A DNA stretch of 64,000 bases from Kryptolebias marmoratus (taxonomy: Eukaryota; Chordata; Actinopteri; Cyprinodontiformes; Rivulidae): positions 1,093,516 to 1,157,515 of the forward strand of contig NC_051443.1 in NCBI RefSeq assembly GCF_001649575.2, in the 5' to 3' direction. Below the pieces are notes generated by a model. The model made no database searches and was not told the origin of the DNA. It saw only the letters and a list, made by a program, of their open reading frames with translations. Below, in pieces: positions 22,301 to 34,623 of this stretch. The position numbers and the translations under genes are program-made. Positions within the stretch are counted from its first letter, which is position 1, and each line of letters begins with the position of its first letter.

Positions 22301-25300
22301 TGCAGTTTGGGAAACAAATCTGACTGATTTCTTATACTGAGCTGCTACATGACACAAACATTGAACTGAAGTTTATTTTTGTATTAGAATGCCATGCTAG
22401 TTTCTCTAAGCTTCTCATCTTTTGTCCAGAGATACAACAAACTCTAAAACCTGACTCAAACGCTCTGCATGCTTCAACCTGTATTAAAAGAGAAATATGA
22501 ATGTATTTTACCTGTAAAGGCAGGAGAGTATACATGTCTTCTAATCAGATGATTCATCAACAAATCTAGCTGTATTGTGGCAAAATTTTATCTTAGTCTT
22601 TAATAATCTTAGGTTTTTATTAGTGTTCTTAGACAGAATGAAAAATCTCAACAATAATAAGCATAATCATAATTATTTGTACAATATTATTCCTGTACCA
22701 GTCTGCAGTTTGTCAGACTTTGTGTATTTTCTAAAATTTATCGTTTAGCATTGATTTCTTTTTTTAAAAGTTGCTGTTTTGTTCTTCTAAAAATGAATGC
22801 AATGTCATTCACAATTTCTTTATCAGCTAAAAGAGAACAATACTTTCAAACAGAGTGAGACACAGCTTCAAAAGGACAGTTTTAATTGGTGTTAGAAAAA
22901 AATTGCAAGAATGAAAAGATATTTTAGATTTGAAAATGTCTGCCTTTTTGAAGTTACTCTTGATTTTTGATTTTTTTTTAATTGACAAAGCTTCATATCA
23001 GCACAGATTTGAATACTTCACTTTATAGTCATTACTGTGTGAAACAATACGCTTGCAGCTGTGCTTCAAACTTTAAAGATTATTATACTGTATATTGTTT
23101 GACTGCTTCAGATGTGATGGGGGGGGGGGCATAAAGAAGTCTTCAACATTGTATTTATTTTCTTAGGGTTATTTTCTTAGGGTTTCTTAGGATTTTGAAA
23201 CAACTGTAACAGTTATTTTAAAATCCATTTCCAGGTTTTTTCATCTAAAATCTAAATAAAAACATATGTTGAAGACAAACAGTGATTACTTAAGTCACAA
23301 CAAATGAAACAAACTTCAGCTGCTTAAATCAAAATAAATAAGTTTCTAAAATCTGAGCAGGGTGATATTTATGTTTTGGGGAAAGCTCTGACTAACAGAC
23401 CATAGTGTAACATTACAGATAAATGATAGACACCAAAAAAACAATAGCAGTAGAAAATATACCTGGAGTGTTTATATTAGTAACAGATGCTTTTATATGT
23501 CTGACATTAGTTATAAGTCAGGAATGACTTATAAGTGCTGTTTGTTGACACCTTTACAGTAGCTTTGTTGTTTACCCAAAACAGGAGTCTGTAACTTTAA
23601 TGTTTAAGAGACATTTCAGCAAAGTTTATATGAAACCACAAAATTTGCTTGTGTCTGAAAAAACATACTTGAACAGTTTGATTTAAATACTACAATGTAC
23701 TCTCACTGGCCACTTTATTAGTTAGACTTGTACAATTTCTTGTTAACAAAAATAACTAATCAGCAACACAATTCCTTTGAGCATGTGGACATGGTGAAGA
23801 AGACTTGCTGAGGTTAAACAGAGCATCAGGACAGGAAAGAAATGTGATGTAGGTGACTTTGAATGTGGCGTGGTTGTTGGTACCTGACGAGCTGCTCTGA
23901 GTAGTTCAGAATCTGCTGATCTACTGGGATTTTTACACACAACCATCTCTAGGGTTTAAATAGATCCAAAAGAGAGAAAACATCCAGTAATGCCATTTGT
24001 GTGGACCAAAAATTCCTGTTAATGTCAGAGGTCAGAGGAGAATGGGCAGACGGGTTCGAGATGACAGAAAGGCAACAGCAGCTCAAACAACCACTTGTTC
24101 CAACAAAGGTCTGCAGAATACCATCTGTGAACTCACAACCTGTCCAACCTTGAAGCAGAAAACTCCACCGGGTGTCACTCCTGTCAGCTAAGAACAAGAA
24201 AATGAGGCTACAGTTCACACAAGGTTACCACAACTGGACAATAAGAAGTTGGAAAAACATTGCCTGGTCTGATGAGTCTGGATCCCTGAGCTCCAGTGTC
24301 GTCCACAGTCACCAGGTTTCAGTCCCACTGATCACCTCTGGAACGGAGTGAAACGGGAGACACACATTATGGACATGAAACTGACAAATCTGCAGTAACT
24401 GTGGGATGCCAGCATGTTAATCTGGACCAGAATTCCCGAGGAATGTTTCCAACAACTTGTTGAATTTATGCCGTTGAGAATTAAGGCAGTTCTAAAGGCT
24501 GACGGGTCCAACCCAGTACAAGCAAGGTGGACCTAATGAAGTGGCTGGTGAGTGTATACTTAATAAACAAGTTAATGTTGTGTGGTGAAACTGTATTTTT
24601 AAACTCAGACAAAAGAAAAAGCTTTATATTTCTACAAAAGGATCTGACACTTTTGTTTCGACTTGACTGAGTCCTTCACATATTTGTGAAACTAAAATCC
24701 TATTTAGAGACACATGAAGCACTGAGTCACAGCCTAAACAAACAAAACCACAAAATGTATTTGATTAATCTGCTGTATTTTTATTAAAGACAGGCCTTTA
24801 TTTTATTTTTTACATTTAAATAAGACTCTAGCTATATGTTTCTACGCTGCCATGTTTTTAAAGTCTAAAATAGACGTGCAGAGCTCATTTCTCTGTTTAC
24901 AGCAATCTGCCTAAAATATGTTGAAAAATGGGAATTTTCAGGTGAATAAGTGTATTGTACATCAGAAAGTTGCATAACCAAAGATGTGAACAGGCTAACA
25001 AACTATGATCTCAACAGTAAAACATGCATTTATGTGTTGACTCATTTCTGTTCAAACTTGAGTTCATGCAGTTTGTATTATTTGTATCATTCTGCTACAG
25101 AAATTTCATGCATATATTGTAAAACCTTTGGACAGGTATCCAGCTGAAGTTATTGCTTCCTGTTGTCTATTTAAAACCCAAAATGACTCAGGTTCCAGTT
25201 GTTTATAGTCAAAGTACAAGGAGTCACTTCAGAGGGTCTAAAGAGCCACATGTGGCTCCACAGCTGCAGGCTGCACCCTGAACAAAATATCCTGTTCTAA

Positions 25301-28300
25301 TTATTTATTCTTTGTTTAGCCATCACAAAGGCAAAGTGAAACACTTACTCAGCTGGTTTTATTTTTTCTCTCTTGAGATGGGTTTCATTTTGTTGTGGGC
25401 AGGTGCAGAGTGTGAGGATGCGGGTCTGTTTATTGCATGGTTGCACAGTTTTATAACAGTTTTAGTCTTGGGTCATTTCTCTTTAGTATAGTGAAGAAAA
25501 CAGAATGCATTAATACATAGATTCAATATCATTTTTTTTTAAATCTGTAAATTGCAAAGCGGAAAATTCTGTCTGCTTTGCAATTTACAGATCAAAAAAT
25601 CTGTACATTTTTTAATCTTGGTATTGCTACAGGCAGGTTTTTTTTTTTTTTACAATGAAGAAATATTTTTAAAGGAACAGAGTTTTCTTACGGTTTTAGG
25701 AATAAAACACAGCTTTGTTTAAAAACACTGTTTTGATGCTATTTTCTCTTTGTGATGACATTAAACTCTTTGGTGTTGAAGCTTTTGTATAGAACATGAG
25801 GGGTGATTAGTTTTTTATTCATTGTGTGAACATAAATTACAGATATGACAATACTGTTTTCTTTCCTCTTCACATTTTCTCAGATTGAATCTCAACTTGA
25901 TGTAGTTGTACCTTTTAAATCAGTATCCTTTTAAAATATTTTCATTAAGTTGTATTAATTTTGAGGTAACAAAGACCCTGAGCAGAAGTAGAGGAATAAA
26001 GCAGATGCACCTGTCATGTATACAAGCAGCTCCCTTCAGATGGACCATCTGAGCGCTGTGGTCTCCATACAGCGTCAGCACATCCACCTGAGGGGCCTTG
26101 GCACTGAGGATACAATAAAGTGAAGCCGTCAAGGCAGTGAGGAACAAAGTGGGAGGGGGGGGGGGCAGGACAAAACCTCCATACCTCTCTCTCATCTCTG
26201 TCTCTTTCTTTTCACACCCTTTGTGTGGCGGCGGGTACAGGCCAGCCTGCTCGCCTTTATCTGAGCCCGCCGCCTCCCCGCGTCCCTCTGCTGCTGTTCA
26301 CAGGAGGGATGCCTGTGTGTGGCACAATGTGTCTGCATGTGTGAGTGTAATTATAGTTTGCAGATCCAACACTCCCCTCGACAGCCACCCTCAGCTCTTT
26401 CTCATACACACACACCATGAGACGAGCTTGCTGCTTATTTTCAAGGTCGAATAAACGAGCACAGGTCTGTTTGTGAGATCAGATAATTAGCGTGTTTGGG
26501 AACGTAATGCCACCTTTTATTGCTTGTCTTTATTCCAAAACACAGGTATGCTGTAATCATGCAACAGATTTCCTGATATCTAACCTGTTAGTTCCCTGAT
26601 TCTCCCTGTTTGGGTTGAATGGCAGTAGAGGAACATATGGTGGTGGGGGAGTAGAGCAGTGCAGGCAACATCTGGGGCAGCGGTATAAAGACCGCGTGGA
26701 GCTCAGCCCAGTTTTAATGTAACCAGACTTTAAAAGGTAAACAGAGATTCTAAAATCTTTTTTATAGCACCAAGGTGAGATTTTGAGAAAAACAAAAAAC
26801 CTGTTTTGGTGCAATAAAGAGGTCATGAGAGGATCTTTGCAGTGTCTTTCCATTGCATGCCTCCTTGTTTGGTGCAGATGTGTGATATTTATGTCAGCTT
26901 ATTATTTTAATGATTTAGAAGCAATGTATGTGGATTCTCAAGTTTAAAGACTACGAGAAATGAACTCTGCTGGGCTAAAACCATAGGTTTGTCATTGCAG
27001 TAGTGTGATTTGGACAAACCGTTGTCCTACAAATGGGTTTTATGTGTGACAAGAATCAACAAAGGGAATAGCATAGCTACTAACATCATCTGATGTTTTT
27101 GATCTTTACCCGCATGATTTTGACAAGTTGGGTTCAACTTTACTGTTAATTTGATTAGGATAGTATTTCACTGGGCTGTGACTGTTTGCACAACACTGTT
27201 TTTGAGTGAAGCAGTAGGTTTTCCTCTGCGGTTCAGTCACACGTGTACATGACAACAGCGCTTGTTTCCTCTCAGAACTGAGGTTTTCGTAGGATCAACA
27301 ACCATGCTGATGGTGGCTAGCAGAGTGCTGTTTATGCTACTCACCCTTTTCAACATGTAGCCACAACCCAACCTCACTGTCAGCCCAAATGTCTGTATTC
27401 ATTATTTGAAATGTTACGGTTTACATGTTTGAGACTGCATGCCTACCTCGTTGAAAGCCTGGCATCTGTGTTGCCAGAAAAATGCTACTAATTACAGTTT
27501 TTGTAATGTAATTTTAGGGTCATGTCCCCCTCCTTTTCTGTGCACATGTTCATCAATCACAAAACACCGCTAATCTTACAACCTCCCCCCTCTGAGAAAG
27601 AGCACCTCACTCAGCACAAATGAGAGTTGGGGTCAAAATACAATCATTTTAAAGTGGCAGTATGATAGTTTGTCAATTTCTATCTGGCAACCCTGCCTGT
27701 CATGGAAACTACTGCAGATTCAGTGAGCACAGCCATATCCACGTAAACATGTTTTGTTTTTTTGTTGTTTTCTTTTCTTGTTGATTCACCCCAATAAACC
27801 TTAAAAAAACACAAATGTTTGCAGAGATCATTCTCATGTAAACAAAGCCTTAGAGACTAGTTGGCATCTCAAAACTGCGAAAAAAAAGGCAAAATTTCAG
27901 TTTTAGTCTTGAAATTCTGAGTGTTTGTGACCAGCATACAGCAAGCCATGCAAAGCATTTTAATCAGCCAATTTTTGACATTTGTGGCCTATTTTCTTCT
28001 GTATAACTTGCAAAAGTGTATTCCAGGCTGTGAACATTATTTCACTGCCCATCTCCGCCCACATTGCACTTACCTCAGCGTGCTCTCTACCCACGTCAAC
28101 TGGAGTGTACATTAGAAATAAAGGTAGTCAGATTTGGACCATCCAGCCATTGATTTTTTCTCCCACTTTTTTATGCAGGGTTGAAGGATAACTGGTGCCT
28201 ATCTCCAGCAATCATTTGGACCAGATTTGTATTTGTAATTATTTATCATAAGTGTGTTTTCTGTCAGAGAAGAGCATCCATGAAAGTGTCAACCCTTGCA

Positions 28301-31300
28301 GAAAATCCATATGAATTTAATGTGTTTTTCACATGTGATCCCATGTTTGATCCCATGAGATCACATGTGATCATGTGAGTATGACTCTGTTTTGTAAGAA
28401 AATATTTGGAAGGTGTTCAAAACTCAAGTGAGAAGACCGCGTGCCTCTGCAGAATTAAGAACACCTACAAACATGACTCCCTCATGTATGCCCTTTGCAA
28501 AGTAGTCGCCAGCAGTCTTAGCCCAGTGGAAGCTCGCCTTTGACAAACAGATGCTTCATTGTTTGCTCTTCCTAATATCCTGAAATTTCCTCATGCAAAA
28601 AACTAAATCCTGAGCTGTTTCGAATGACATGACTCTGTGAGAATGGGTGTATCAGAAACACACTTGGAAGTTTTTGTGAGAAGAAGCTTTAAAAACTCAG
28701 ACTATTTAGCATTGACAGTAAATCACTGTGTTGTGGCACTAAATGTGAGGCTATAAGCAGCTGGTAGCTGGAAATTTGACTTTATTTTAGGGCCTCTTTC
28801 ACGTGAACAAGCCTTGTGAACACGCGTGACCAAGCATTCACACTACTGTTTTCTTCTTTATAGTTTCTTCCAAACATTTTTTGGAATCAAGCTATTTTGT
28901 GCTATTTTACCAATTCATGTATCAAAATCTACTATGACTGTTGGTTTTTGTAACATATACTTTACAAAATATTTAACTATTTAAAATCAAATTCTGAAAA
29001 GAAATACATTGAGATATTTTTAATTCTCTTAAAAATCTGCTTCAGCATATTTGCTCTATTTTTGTCTTTTTATTCTACTGTTAGCTTTAAGCTACCAGTC
29101 TACCACTTTTAGCTTTTAGCTACTCTTTTGCTACATTTAGCAACGACTCTGCTACTTTTAACCTATAGATTTTTTGTTGCTGATTTTAGTTTTCAGCTTC
29201 TATTTTGCTACTGTTAGCTGTGTTTGGCTCATTTTAGCTTTAGCATCTGTTTTATAGTTTTTAGCTTTTATTATTTTAGCCTCTGTTCTGCTTGTTTTAG
29301 CTTTAAGTCAAGTCAGTTTATTTATCAAGCATATGTAAAAAAACAACAGGCCATAAGCAAAAGTGCTGTAAAAGAACAAGTATATTAAAGACAAAGGCCA
29401 TGAACAAACAACAGTAAAAACTAGTTAAAAGGGGACAATACAACAAAAAGAAAATAAACAGTGAATATTGTTTTATTAAAAAACTAAATCAACTCACATT
29501 GTGTTAAATATCATTGAGAACAAATATGTTTTTAAAAGAGATATAAAAACATGATGTGAAGAAGCCTGTATTTGAAGACAGACTGTCCCCAAGTTTGAGT
29601 TATATCTGATAAAACCACTCAGTTTTAGCTTCTTCAGCAAGTTTCAGCAGTCATTCACCCTGTATTTGAACAGAAAACACAGTTTCTCTAGTTGGTGTAC
29701 AGTTTTCACAGCAGCCTAATGGTGGCAATAATGACCTGGATTGTCAACTCTATTCAAAAGCTAGAAAGAGAAAAAATGTTTGAGTGATTTCTTAGCAGGA
29801 GTTTGTGTCTCCTGTGCTCCCTGGGTGATAAATGAGCCAAATGTGGATAGCAGCAAGTCTCATACAGTGTTTCCTCAAAACAAGTGTTGTTTTCCTTCCT
29901 CTGCTTGGAGTTTGACTTGTGGTCATTGTGGGTTGTGTGTGTGGAGTTTGATGCTGCACTTTGATTGTGAGAGAGTGTTGTCCCCATGGAGCAGGCATAC
30001 TCCAGCAGACAGGTAAAGATAATTAAATTAGCATCACAAACAGTCTGTGGTTGAGAGACAGGACTATAAGTTCAGTCTGTAGGAAAATGAAGAGAAACAC
30101 TGAATACCTCTGTCCTTCCTCTTGATTGGTCTGACAGCATCTTTGTTCCTTTGTAGTCCTTTTTACACTGAAGTGTCAAAGGTGGTGAGTTTATTTTGTA
30201 TTGCCCAAGAACAGGTTGTGAATTATACAGTGACAATTCTGGGTGGTGGGCACAATCTCACTCAGTACAACCATGATTTTTAGTTTGTTAAATTCTTAAA
30301 AATGATTCCAATAATTTTCTTTTTATTTCTTCTGTTTTAATAAAACGTCTGCCCTTTAAACTTTGAATTTAGATTACAATAAATGGCAATCAGTCCACCA
30401 CTTCAAATAAAACACAATCATTTCAGTAATCAAATATCCCACACAGACCTACAACACAACAGAGCACCATTTTGTTCCAAGCATCAGCATCCATAAGACA
30501 ACCAGGGACGTCTTAGTCCCAAACTATGGTCTGTCCTTCACTGTTATTAAAGCCAGAGATCAAAAATCACTTCTAAATATTTCTAATAACATTTTGTAAG
30601 CTATAATTTTCAAAATAGTCTAATAAAAAATTAGTTAATATTCAACCTATTTCAACATGATGTTGAGTGTAGAATACCAAAATGCAAAGACCAAAGTCAG
30701 ATACTTTCGAAAAGATGTTGAAAGATAAATGTTATGATAAAACTTTGAAGGCTCAAGTTCCTAAATCTGAGTGTGTATCAACTCTTCTCATGATTCAAAA
30801 GTGATTCTGATTTTTTTTTTCTTTGTTGATGGGTTTGATGTGGTGGTGGTTAACTTCTGCTCTGAGCACTGAGGACAGAAATAAACTCAACATTAAGTGA
30901 AACAAAATCTTAGCTAAAATTATTATGTGCTAACAAACTGGATAATACATAAAATGCTATCTTTCTGTATTTTATTGTTTATAAAGACACCGAAACATAA
31001 ATAATTAGGGATTTTGATCTTGAGCTTATAAAGTTTTGTTAGTACTTGAACATTTTGAAAAACATTTTTTATTTGTTTTTGTGTGGCATAGAGGAAACTT
31101 TTGGTAACAATTACCCACTTCTTGAAAGATATTCTAAATCAGTTTACTCCAAACGTTATTTCATGGCCCTAAAACAATAACAAACAATTTCAAGTCAGAT
31201 TCAAATTGAATTATAGTTGATTCTTTCCAGCAGTACTACAATGCATTCACATGCAGTACATTGTGAAATGCCAATGAGTAAAAGTTACCTATCTTATCTA

Positions 31301-33683
31301 AAGAAGCCACCTGATAGCACTGAATCTCCACTTCGTCACAATCCCCCATCGGAAACCTCCAGCAGAACCAGGCTCAGGATGAATGACCATCTTCCTCTTC
31401 CAGCTGGGGTTTGAGAGGACAGGAAAGAGACACAGATGAGCACAGGATTGGTCCAGGTGTAGTTTCCATGGAAACAAAACTACAGGTTAATGACAAGGAT
31501 AATTGAATGCAGAAACATGGAGAGTAGAGAGAGTGTAAGCCCATAGCACCTTAACTAAGGGATACCTCAGGAAACCCAAGCCAACCCGAACTATAGGATT
31601 TATCAAAATGAAAACTAAAGCTTTGTCTTAAAAGTAGACAAGAGTGTCAGCCTCATGGACTAAAACAGCAAGTAAACCTGCAGTCTAAGAGTGAGGTGCT
31701 CTGTTAGGAAAATATGGAACAATAGTATCTTTCATTTAAGGTAGAGCTTGGTTGTTGAGAGTTTTGTATCTTAGAAGTAAGATTTTAAATTCTATTCAGA
31801 ATTTGACAGAAATCTGATCTCTCCTCCTGACTCTCATCAGAACTCAATCAGCAGCATTTTGGATCAACTGAAGAGTTTTCAAAGAGTTCTTTGGTCACCC
31901 AGATAATAAACAATTACATTAATCCAGCCTAGACAGTTTAAATGCATGGCCTAACTTTTCTGCATTATTTTGTAACAAGATGTTTCTATTTTTTTTATCT
32001 TGGCCAGAACATCCTTGTAAAAGAGATTAATAATCTCAATGGATTTCTTTCTTGGTAAAATAACGGTTTAATAATAATAATTTTGGCAATAGTGCACAGG
32101 TGGTATTATTTTTACTGTGGGACTTAAATGACATATCCTGAAACTAACACCAAGGATTTTTACATTAGAACTGGAGGCCGAATTCATGTCATCCAGAGGA
32201 AGTGAAAAACTGCTAAGGTTGTTCCTAAGATGATCAGGTCCAAAAACTACAACCTGTCTTGAAAGCAGAAAACTGAGAGTCATCCAGGTTTTTAGCTTGT
32301 AATAAGGAAGTGATTGGGCTCATCAGGTTTCAGGGATAAATATATTTGAGTATCATCAGCATAACAACAAAAAATAATCCTGTGCTGAAGCATACATAAA
32401 TGAAATAATATTAGTCCAAGCACTGAACCCTGAGGAACTCTATGTCTAACTCTGGCGTATAAAGAAAATTAATTATTTACATTTACAAACTGGAATCTAT
32501 CAAATAAATATGGTTTAAACCATCTCAAAGCCATTCTTGTAATCCCTACATTGTGTTCAAGCCTCTGTAATAGAATATTCTGATCAATAGTTATTTTAGA
32601 AATGTTTAAAGGAAAAAAGGTGAACCTTAGTTAACGAAACACTGATATTTTATAGGGCAAATAAAACAAATACATAAATGAATAAATGCACTTAAACTGC
32701 TGAAATGTAAAAACTAAGTAGTAACACAATGCTTTCTGAGAAACAAATTTCCTGTTACTCCGGATTTACAGAAAATCCAACAATTTTCATGAAGACTGAA
32801 GCGGAAATAACCCTTTGAAGTCTGCTTATATAGGTTTAGTATTTATCAGCACAAGCTACAGTGAGATAAACAAAGAGAAAAGCTGAAAACGTCAAACATT
32901 AGCTGCAGACTCAAACAAAGCTGAAGCAGAAACACACCAGTCAGTGTTACAGGTTAGAAGCAAGATGAGCTAATCCTGGAGGAATCCACTCAGTAATTTG
33001 TGACTAAATTCTGTTTTTTAAGTCTCACTTTTTGTCCTTGTATGGTCTTTTACAACAAAAAATGAAGGAAAGCTGGAAGTTGAGAAAGAGGACAGGTTCT
33101 AGTCAAAGTTAAACTTTATACATTCAAGAGTTTTAAACCTGAAAGAACAGACACTGTTTTAACATCACAATTAGTTGATATTAATGTTGCCAACAATTGT
33201 GATTCTGAGACAAAACATCAGTTCAGTGATGAGTTATGTTTTAGTTATCCTCGGTTTTTTCGACAATGACAAATTTTGGTTTTGGTCACAACGTGTAGGT
33301 CTGATTTAAACAAATAAAAGAGTTTACCATGTATGGTTTATATTTTTGTCCAAATTTATGCACAGTGAACAATTTTCCCACTATATAAGCAGAGATCATG
33401 TGTTTTCACATACTGATGAGCTGAGGCTCCTCTTGTTACCACTCTGAATATAAGAATGGTTTGGGGTAATTTCATCACCTCCACGGTCTGAAAGAGATAC
33501 TGATGGTACAACATGACTAAAAACATGGCATCAACAAAATGAGAGGTGAAACAGCTGTATATTACTTTATATTTCTGCAATACGTGTCTTTGGGTTCTAA
33601 GCTGTTGGTTATAAAATACGAAAAGTGAAAAAACACTTAAGTCACAGACATCGTATTTAGAACATAATAATAATTATATATAT

Positions 33684-33757
<74 letters not shown>

Positions 33758-34623
33758 TCTTCTTTTCTTTTCTTAAATGAAGTCCTAATTGTTGTCTTAG
33801 TTGGTCTGAAATCTAAAAATAAACTTGGGTAATTCATGTAGCTTGGGAAACGAGAGGTTGAGGCAAGTGACGGTGCTGGAAGCTGCTTCAGACAAAACAG
33901 AGAGATGCAGCCAAAAGGACCTGGCAGGCCTGCAGGGGAGGCTGGAATCTCATTTTGGAATTTCTCATCCAAATCCAGAAGTTTTAGCGGGGGAATCCAT
34001 CGAGGTGCACGCATGGCTGCGAGCTGAATGAGAGCGGGAGATGAATGCAGTGTGTAAGAGGCGAGAGAACTGAGGTGGAGAGGTGTGGAGTTGTTTATAC
34101 ACTCAAATGAGGCTGTTGGAGACCGGTTGGTTGGAAATTGGACATGATCAATTTCCCCACTTAGACAGGAATGAAGCTGTATGTAAAACTGCACACACTG
34201 CTCTGGGGTGCTGCGGATGTATTTAAAGATTAAAACAATGTTTAATTCACTGTTTTCTCCTGCCCCTTTGCAGAATACCAAGGTGACTATTATGGACCAG
34301 GAGGTAACTACGACTTTTTCCCCCACGGTCCTCCATCTTCACAGACTCAATCTCCAGCAGAGTCCCCATACATTCTGGGCTCTGGGCCTGGAGCCATAGA
34401 GGGATCAGGCCACCACCCTTCAGATGACCAAAGGTACACGGACATGATCTCCCATGCAGAAACCCCCAGTCCTGAGCCAGGATTACCGAGCTCCCTCCAG
34501 CCAGTCCCAGGAGATGCATATGGAGGTGGGCCTAGTCCACCTTTCTCTTTGGCCAGTAACTCCAGCTACAGCGCTCCAATGTCCCATCAGGGCCAGGAGA
34601 TGGGAGAAACCACCTCCTGGTAA
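15443..34623 (+). CDS. lhx5: LIM/homeobox transcription factor Lhx5, 5 coding exons, 396 aa
   Basis: Coding exons are 15443-15615, 17360-17583, 18231-18508, 21013-21178 and 34274-34623. They total 1191 nt, or 396 residues plus TAA. Every junction is GT-AG and the reading frame is continuous across all four. The product starts MMVLCAGC. It has LIM1 (about residues 5-56), LIM2 (about 64-120), an acidic Ser/Thr-rich linker, a homeodomain (about 179-239, with [11 protein letters not shown] in helix 3) and a Pro/Gly/Ser/Tyr-rich C-terminal region. Lhx1 and Lhx5 are close paralogues. The linker ([26 protein letters not shown]) and the MMV start match vertebrate LHX5 rather than LHX1, and human LHX5 is about 402 aa. 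The family acts in the nucleus, binds TAAT-type sites and partners with LDB cofactors through its LIM domains. I see no disabling change. Identity as lhx5 is from remembered family sequence, not a search. Confidence 0.96.
15616..17359 (+). other. lhx5: lhx5 intron 1, with two candidate regulatory blocks
   Basis: A 1744-bp GT-AG intron. 15884-15978 is a TA-rich palindrome and TA repeat. 16055-16400 is a GC-elevated, non-repetitive block with ATTTAAAT and CCATTA words. 16790-16990 carries GGATTA (16871) and TAATCC (16914), inverted OTX-type cores about 40 bp apart. A homopolymer A run lies near 16570. The two blocks are candidate enhancers by composition and position only. Confidence 0.45.
15884..15978. 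repeat. TA-repeat palindrome in lhx5 intron 1
   Basis: TTACATACACAGACG, then (TA)20, then CGTCTGTGTATGTAA: a perfect 74-bp palindrome (15884-15957) followed by further TA units. Confidence 0.95.
17360..17583 (+). CDS. lhx5: lhx5 coding exon 2: LIM2
   Basis: This exon completes Arg58 and encodes residues 59-132 plus the first base of Val133. It carries the whole second LIM domain (from FGTKCAGC to CKEDYLSS), including the strongly conserved [20 protein letters not shown] block. The acceptor is TGCATCCAG/G and the donor CAG/GTGAGCC. The exon is clearly GC-richer than its flanking introns. Confidence 0.95.
17584..18230 (+). other. lhx5: lhx5 intron 2
   Basis: A 647-bp GT-AG intron. I see no repeat or second gene in it. 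Open frames across it on both strands are chance extensions of the neighbouring GC-rich exons. Confidence 0.85.
18231..18508 (+). CDS. lhx5: lhx5 coding exon 3: linker and homeodomain helices 1-2
   Basis: This exon encodes residues 133-225. The first ~45 residues are the acidic, Ser/Thr-rich linker that separates LHX5 from LHX1. The homeodomain begins at about residue 179 ([15 protein letters not shown]) and runs through helix 2 to MRVIQ. The family position usually written FAATPKP is FVATPKP here, a mild Ala-to-Val change outside the DNA-contact helix. The acceptor is GGTCCTCCAG and the donor CAG/GTAAGATC. A short GT microsatellite lies just inside intron 3. Confidence 0.95.
19301..19329. 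repeat. AC microsatellite
   Basis: A short uninterrupted AC tract in lhx5 intron 3. Confidence 0.95.
20255..20298. repeat. 14-bp stem hairpin in intron 3
   Basis: GGTACACAATTAAG (20255-20268) and its exact inverse CTTAATTGTGTACC (20285-20298), with a 16-nt loop. Each arm carries an NK/homeodomain-like CTTAATTG core. Confidence 0.9.
21013..21178 (+). CDS. lhx5: lhx5 coding exon 4: homeodomain recognition helix
   Basis: This exon encodes residues 226-280 plus the first base of Glu281. It opens with [15 protein letters not shown], the DNA-recognition helix, followed by the family-conserved [13 protein letters not shown] and [10 protein letters not shown]. The acceptor is CCGTTTTAG/G and the donor GGGG/GTAAGAA. 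The intron boundary inside the homeodomain, before the WFQN helix, is a typical position for this gene family. Confidence 0.95.
23700..24554 (+). mobile_element. internally deleted Tc1 transposon
   Basis: Flanked by TA (23698-23699, 24555-24556). Ends TCTCACTGGCCACTTTATTA and its inverse (AGTGGCTGGTGAGTG). Transposase sense is plus: [15 protein letters not shown] and [13 protein letters not shown] segments, then a jump from GATGAGTCTGGAT to the CCACAGTCACCAG region. The middle of the gene, with most of the catalytic core, is gone. Confidence 0.85.
25235..25280. mobile_element. hAT-type terminus fragment
   Basis: AAAGAGCCACATGTGGCTCC followed by GCTGCAGGCTGCACCCTG, the same terminus as 12480-12552, more decayed. 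Confidence 0.4.
25543..25592. repeat. 18-bp stem hairpin in intron 4
   Basis: ATCTGTAAATTGCAAAGC (25543-25560) and its exact inverse (25575-25592) around a 14-nt loop. Confidence 0.95.
25960..26480. promoter_or_regulatory. candidate conserved block in intron 4
   Basis: Single-copy, GC-elevated stretch in an AT-rich intron, interrupted by a G homopolymer at about 26150-26166. Candidate enhancer by composition and position only; comparison across fishes would decide. Confidence 0.25.
29071..29660. repeat. AGCTTTTAGCTA minisatellite with inserted repeat
   Basis: 29071-29310 is the same degenerate array as 405-912. 29311-29622 is an interposed repeat starting AAGTCAAGTCAGTTTATTTA. The flanking word TTTTAGCTTCTTCAGCAAG resumes at about 29624, as it does right of the Gypsy insertion near 8199. 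Confidence 0.6.
31200..32600 (-). mobile_element. L2/Maui-like LINE remnant
   Basis: On the minus strand, RVPQGSVLG (32416-32442) and YADDTQ (about 32346-32363) are RT core motifs. They are followed by [19 protein letters not shown] and [11 protein letters not shown], the usual C-terminal end of such LINEs. The 3' UTR (31200-31560) matches 53320-53700 in inverse orientation. Stops and frameshifts are frequent. Confidence 0.7.
33671..33756. repeat. TA/TG microsatellite
   Basis: TATATATACACACATA, a long TA tract, then TATGTGTGTG. The two flanks are inverse, so the tract can fold on itself. It lies 0.5 kb before lhx5 exon 5. Confidence 0.95.
34274..34623 (+). CDS. lhx5: lhx5 coding exon 5: C-terminal region and stop
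   Basis: This exon encodes residues 281-396 and TAA. It begins [16 protein letters not shown], a Tyr/Gly-rich block shared by LHX1 and LHX5, then a Pro/Ser-rich low-complexity segment including [18 protein letters not shown]. It ends EMGETTSW, keeping a terminal Trp as in the mammalian protein. The acceptor is CCCTTTGCAG. It lies 13.1 kb downstream of exon 4, and the codon split across that intron (G/AA, Glu281) confirms the join. Confidence 0.95.

Larger units (their letters stand above)
21179..34273 (+). other. lhx5: lhx5 intron 4, 13.1 kb
   Basis: This is the longest intron, between the recognition-helix exon and the C-terminal exon. It holds a deleted Tc1 element (23700-24554), a hAT terminus (about 25235-25280), an 18-bp stem hairpin (25543-25592), an AGCTTTTAGCTA minisatellite (29071-29310), a minus-strand LINE (31200-32600) and a TA/TG tract (33671-33756). 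GC-elevated single-copy blocks at 25960-26480 and 33820-34070 are enhancer candidates. I see no nested coding gene. Confidence 0.8.

Noticed and set aside
33637..34326. 229-codon minus frame before lhx5 exon 5
   Set aside because: It contains a TA/TG repeat translation and the complement of exon 5; no domain.
15443..34623. Naming the gene lhx1
   Set aside because: LIM and homeodomain sequences are near-identical between paralogues, but the linker and the MMV start fit LHX5.
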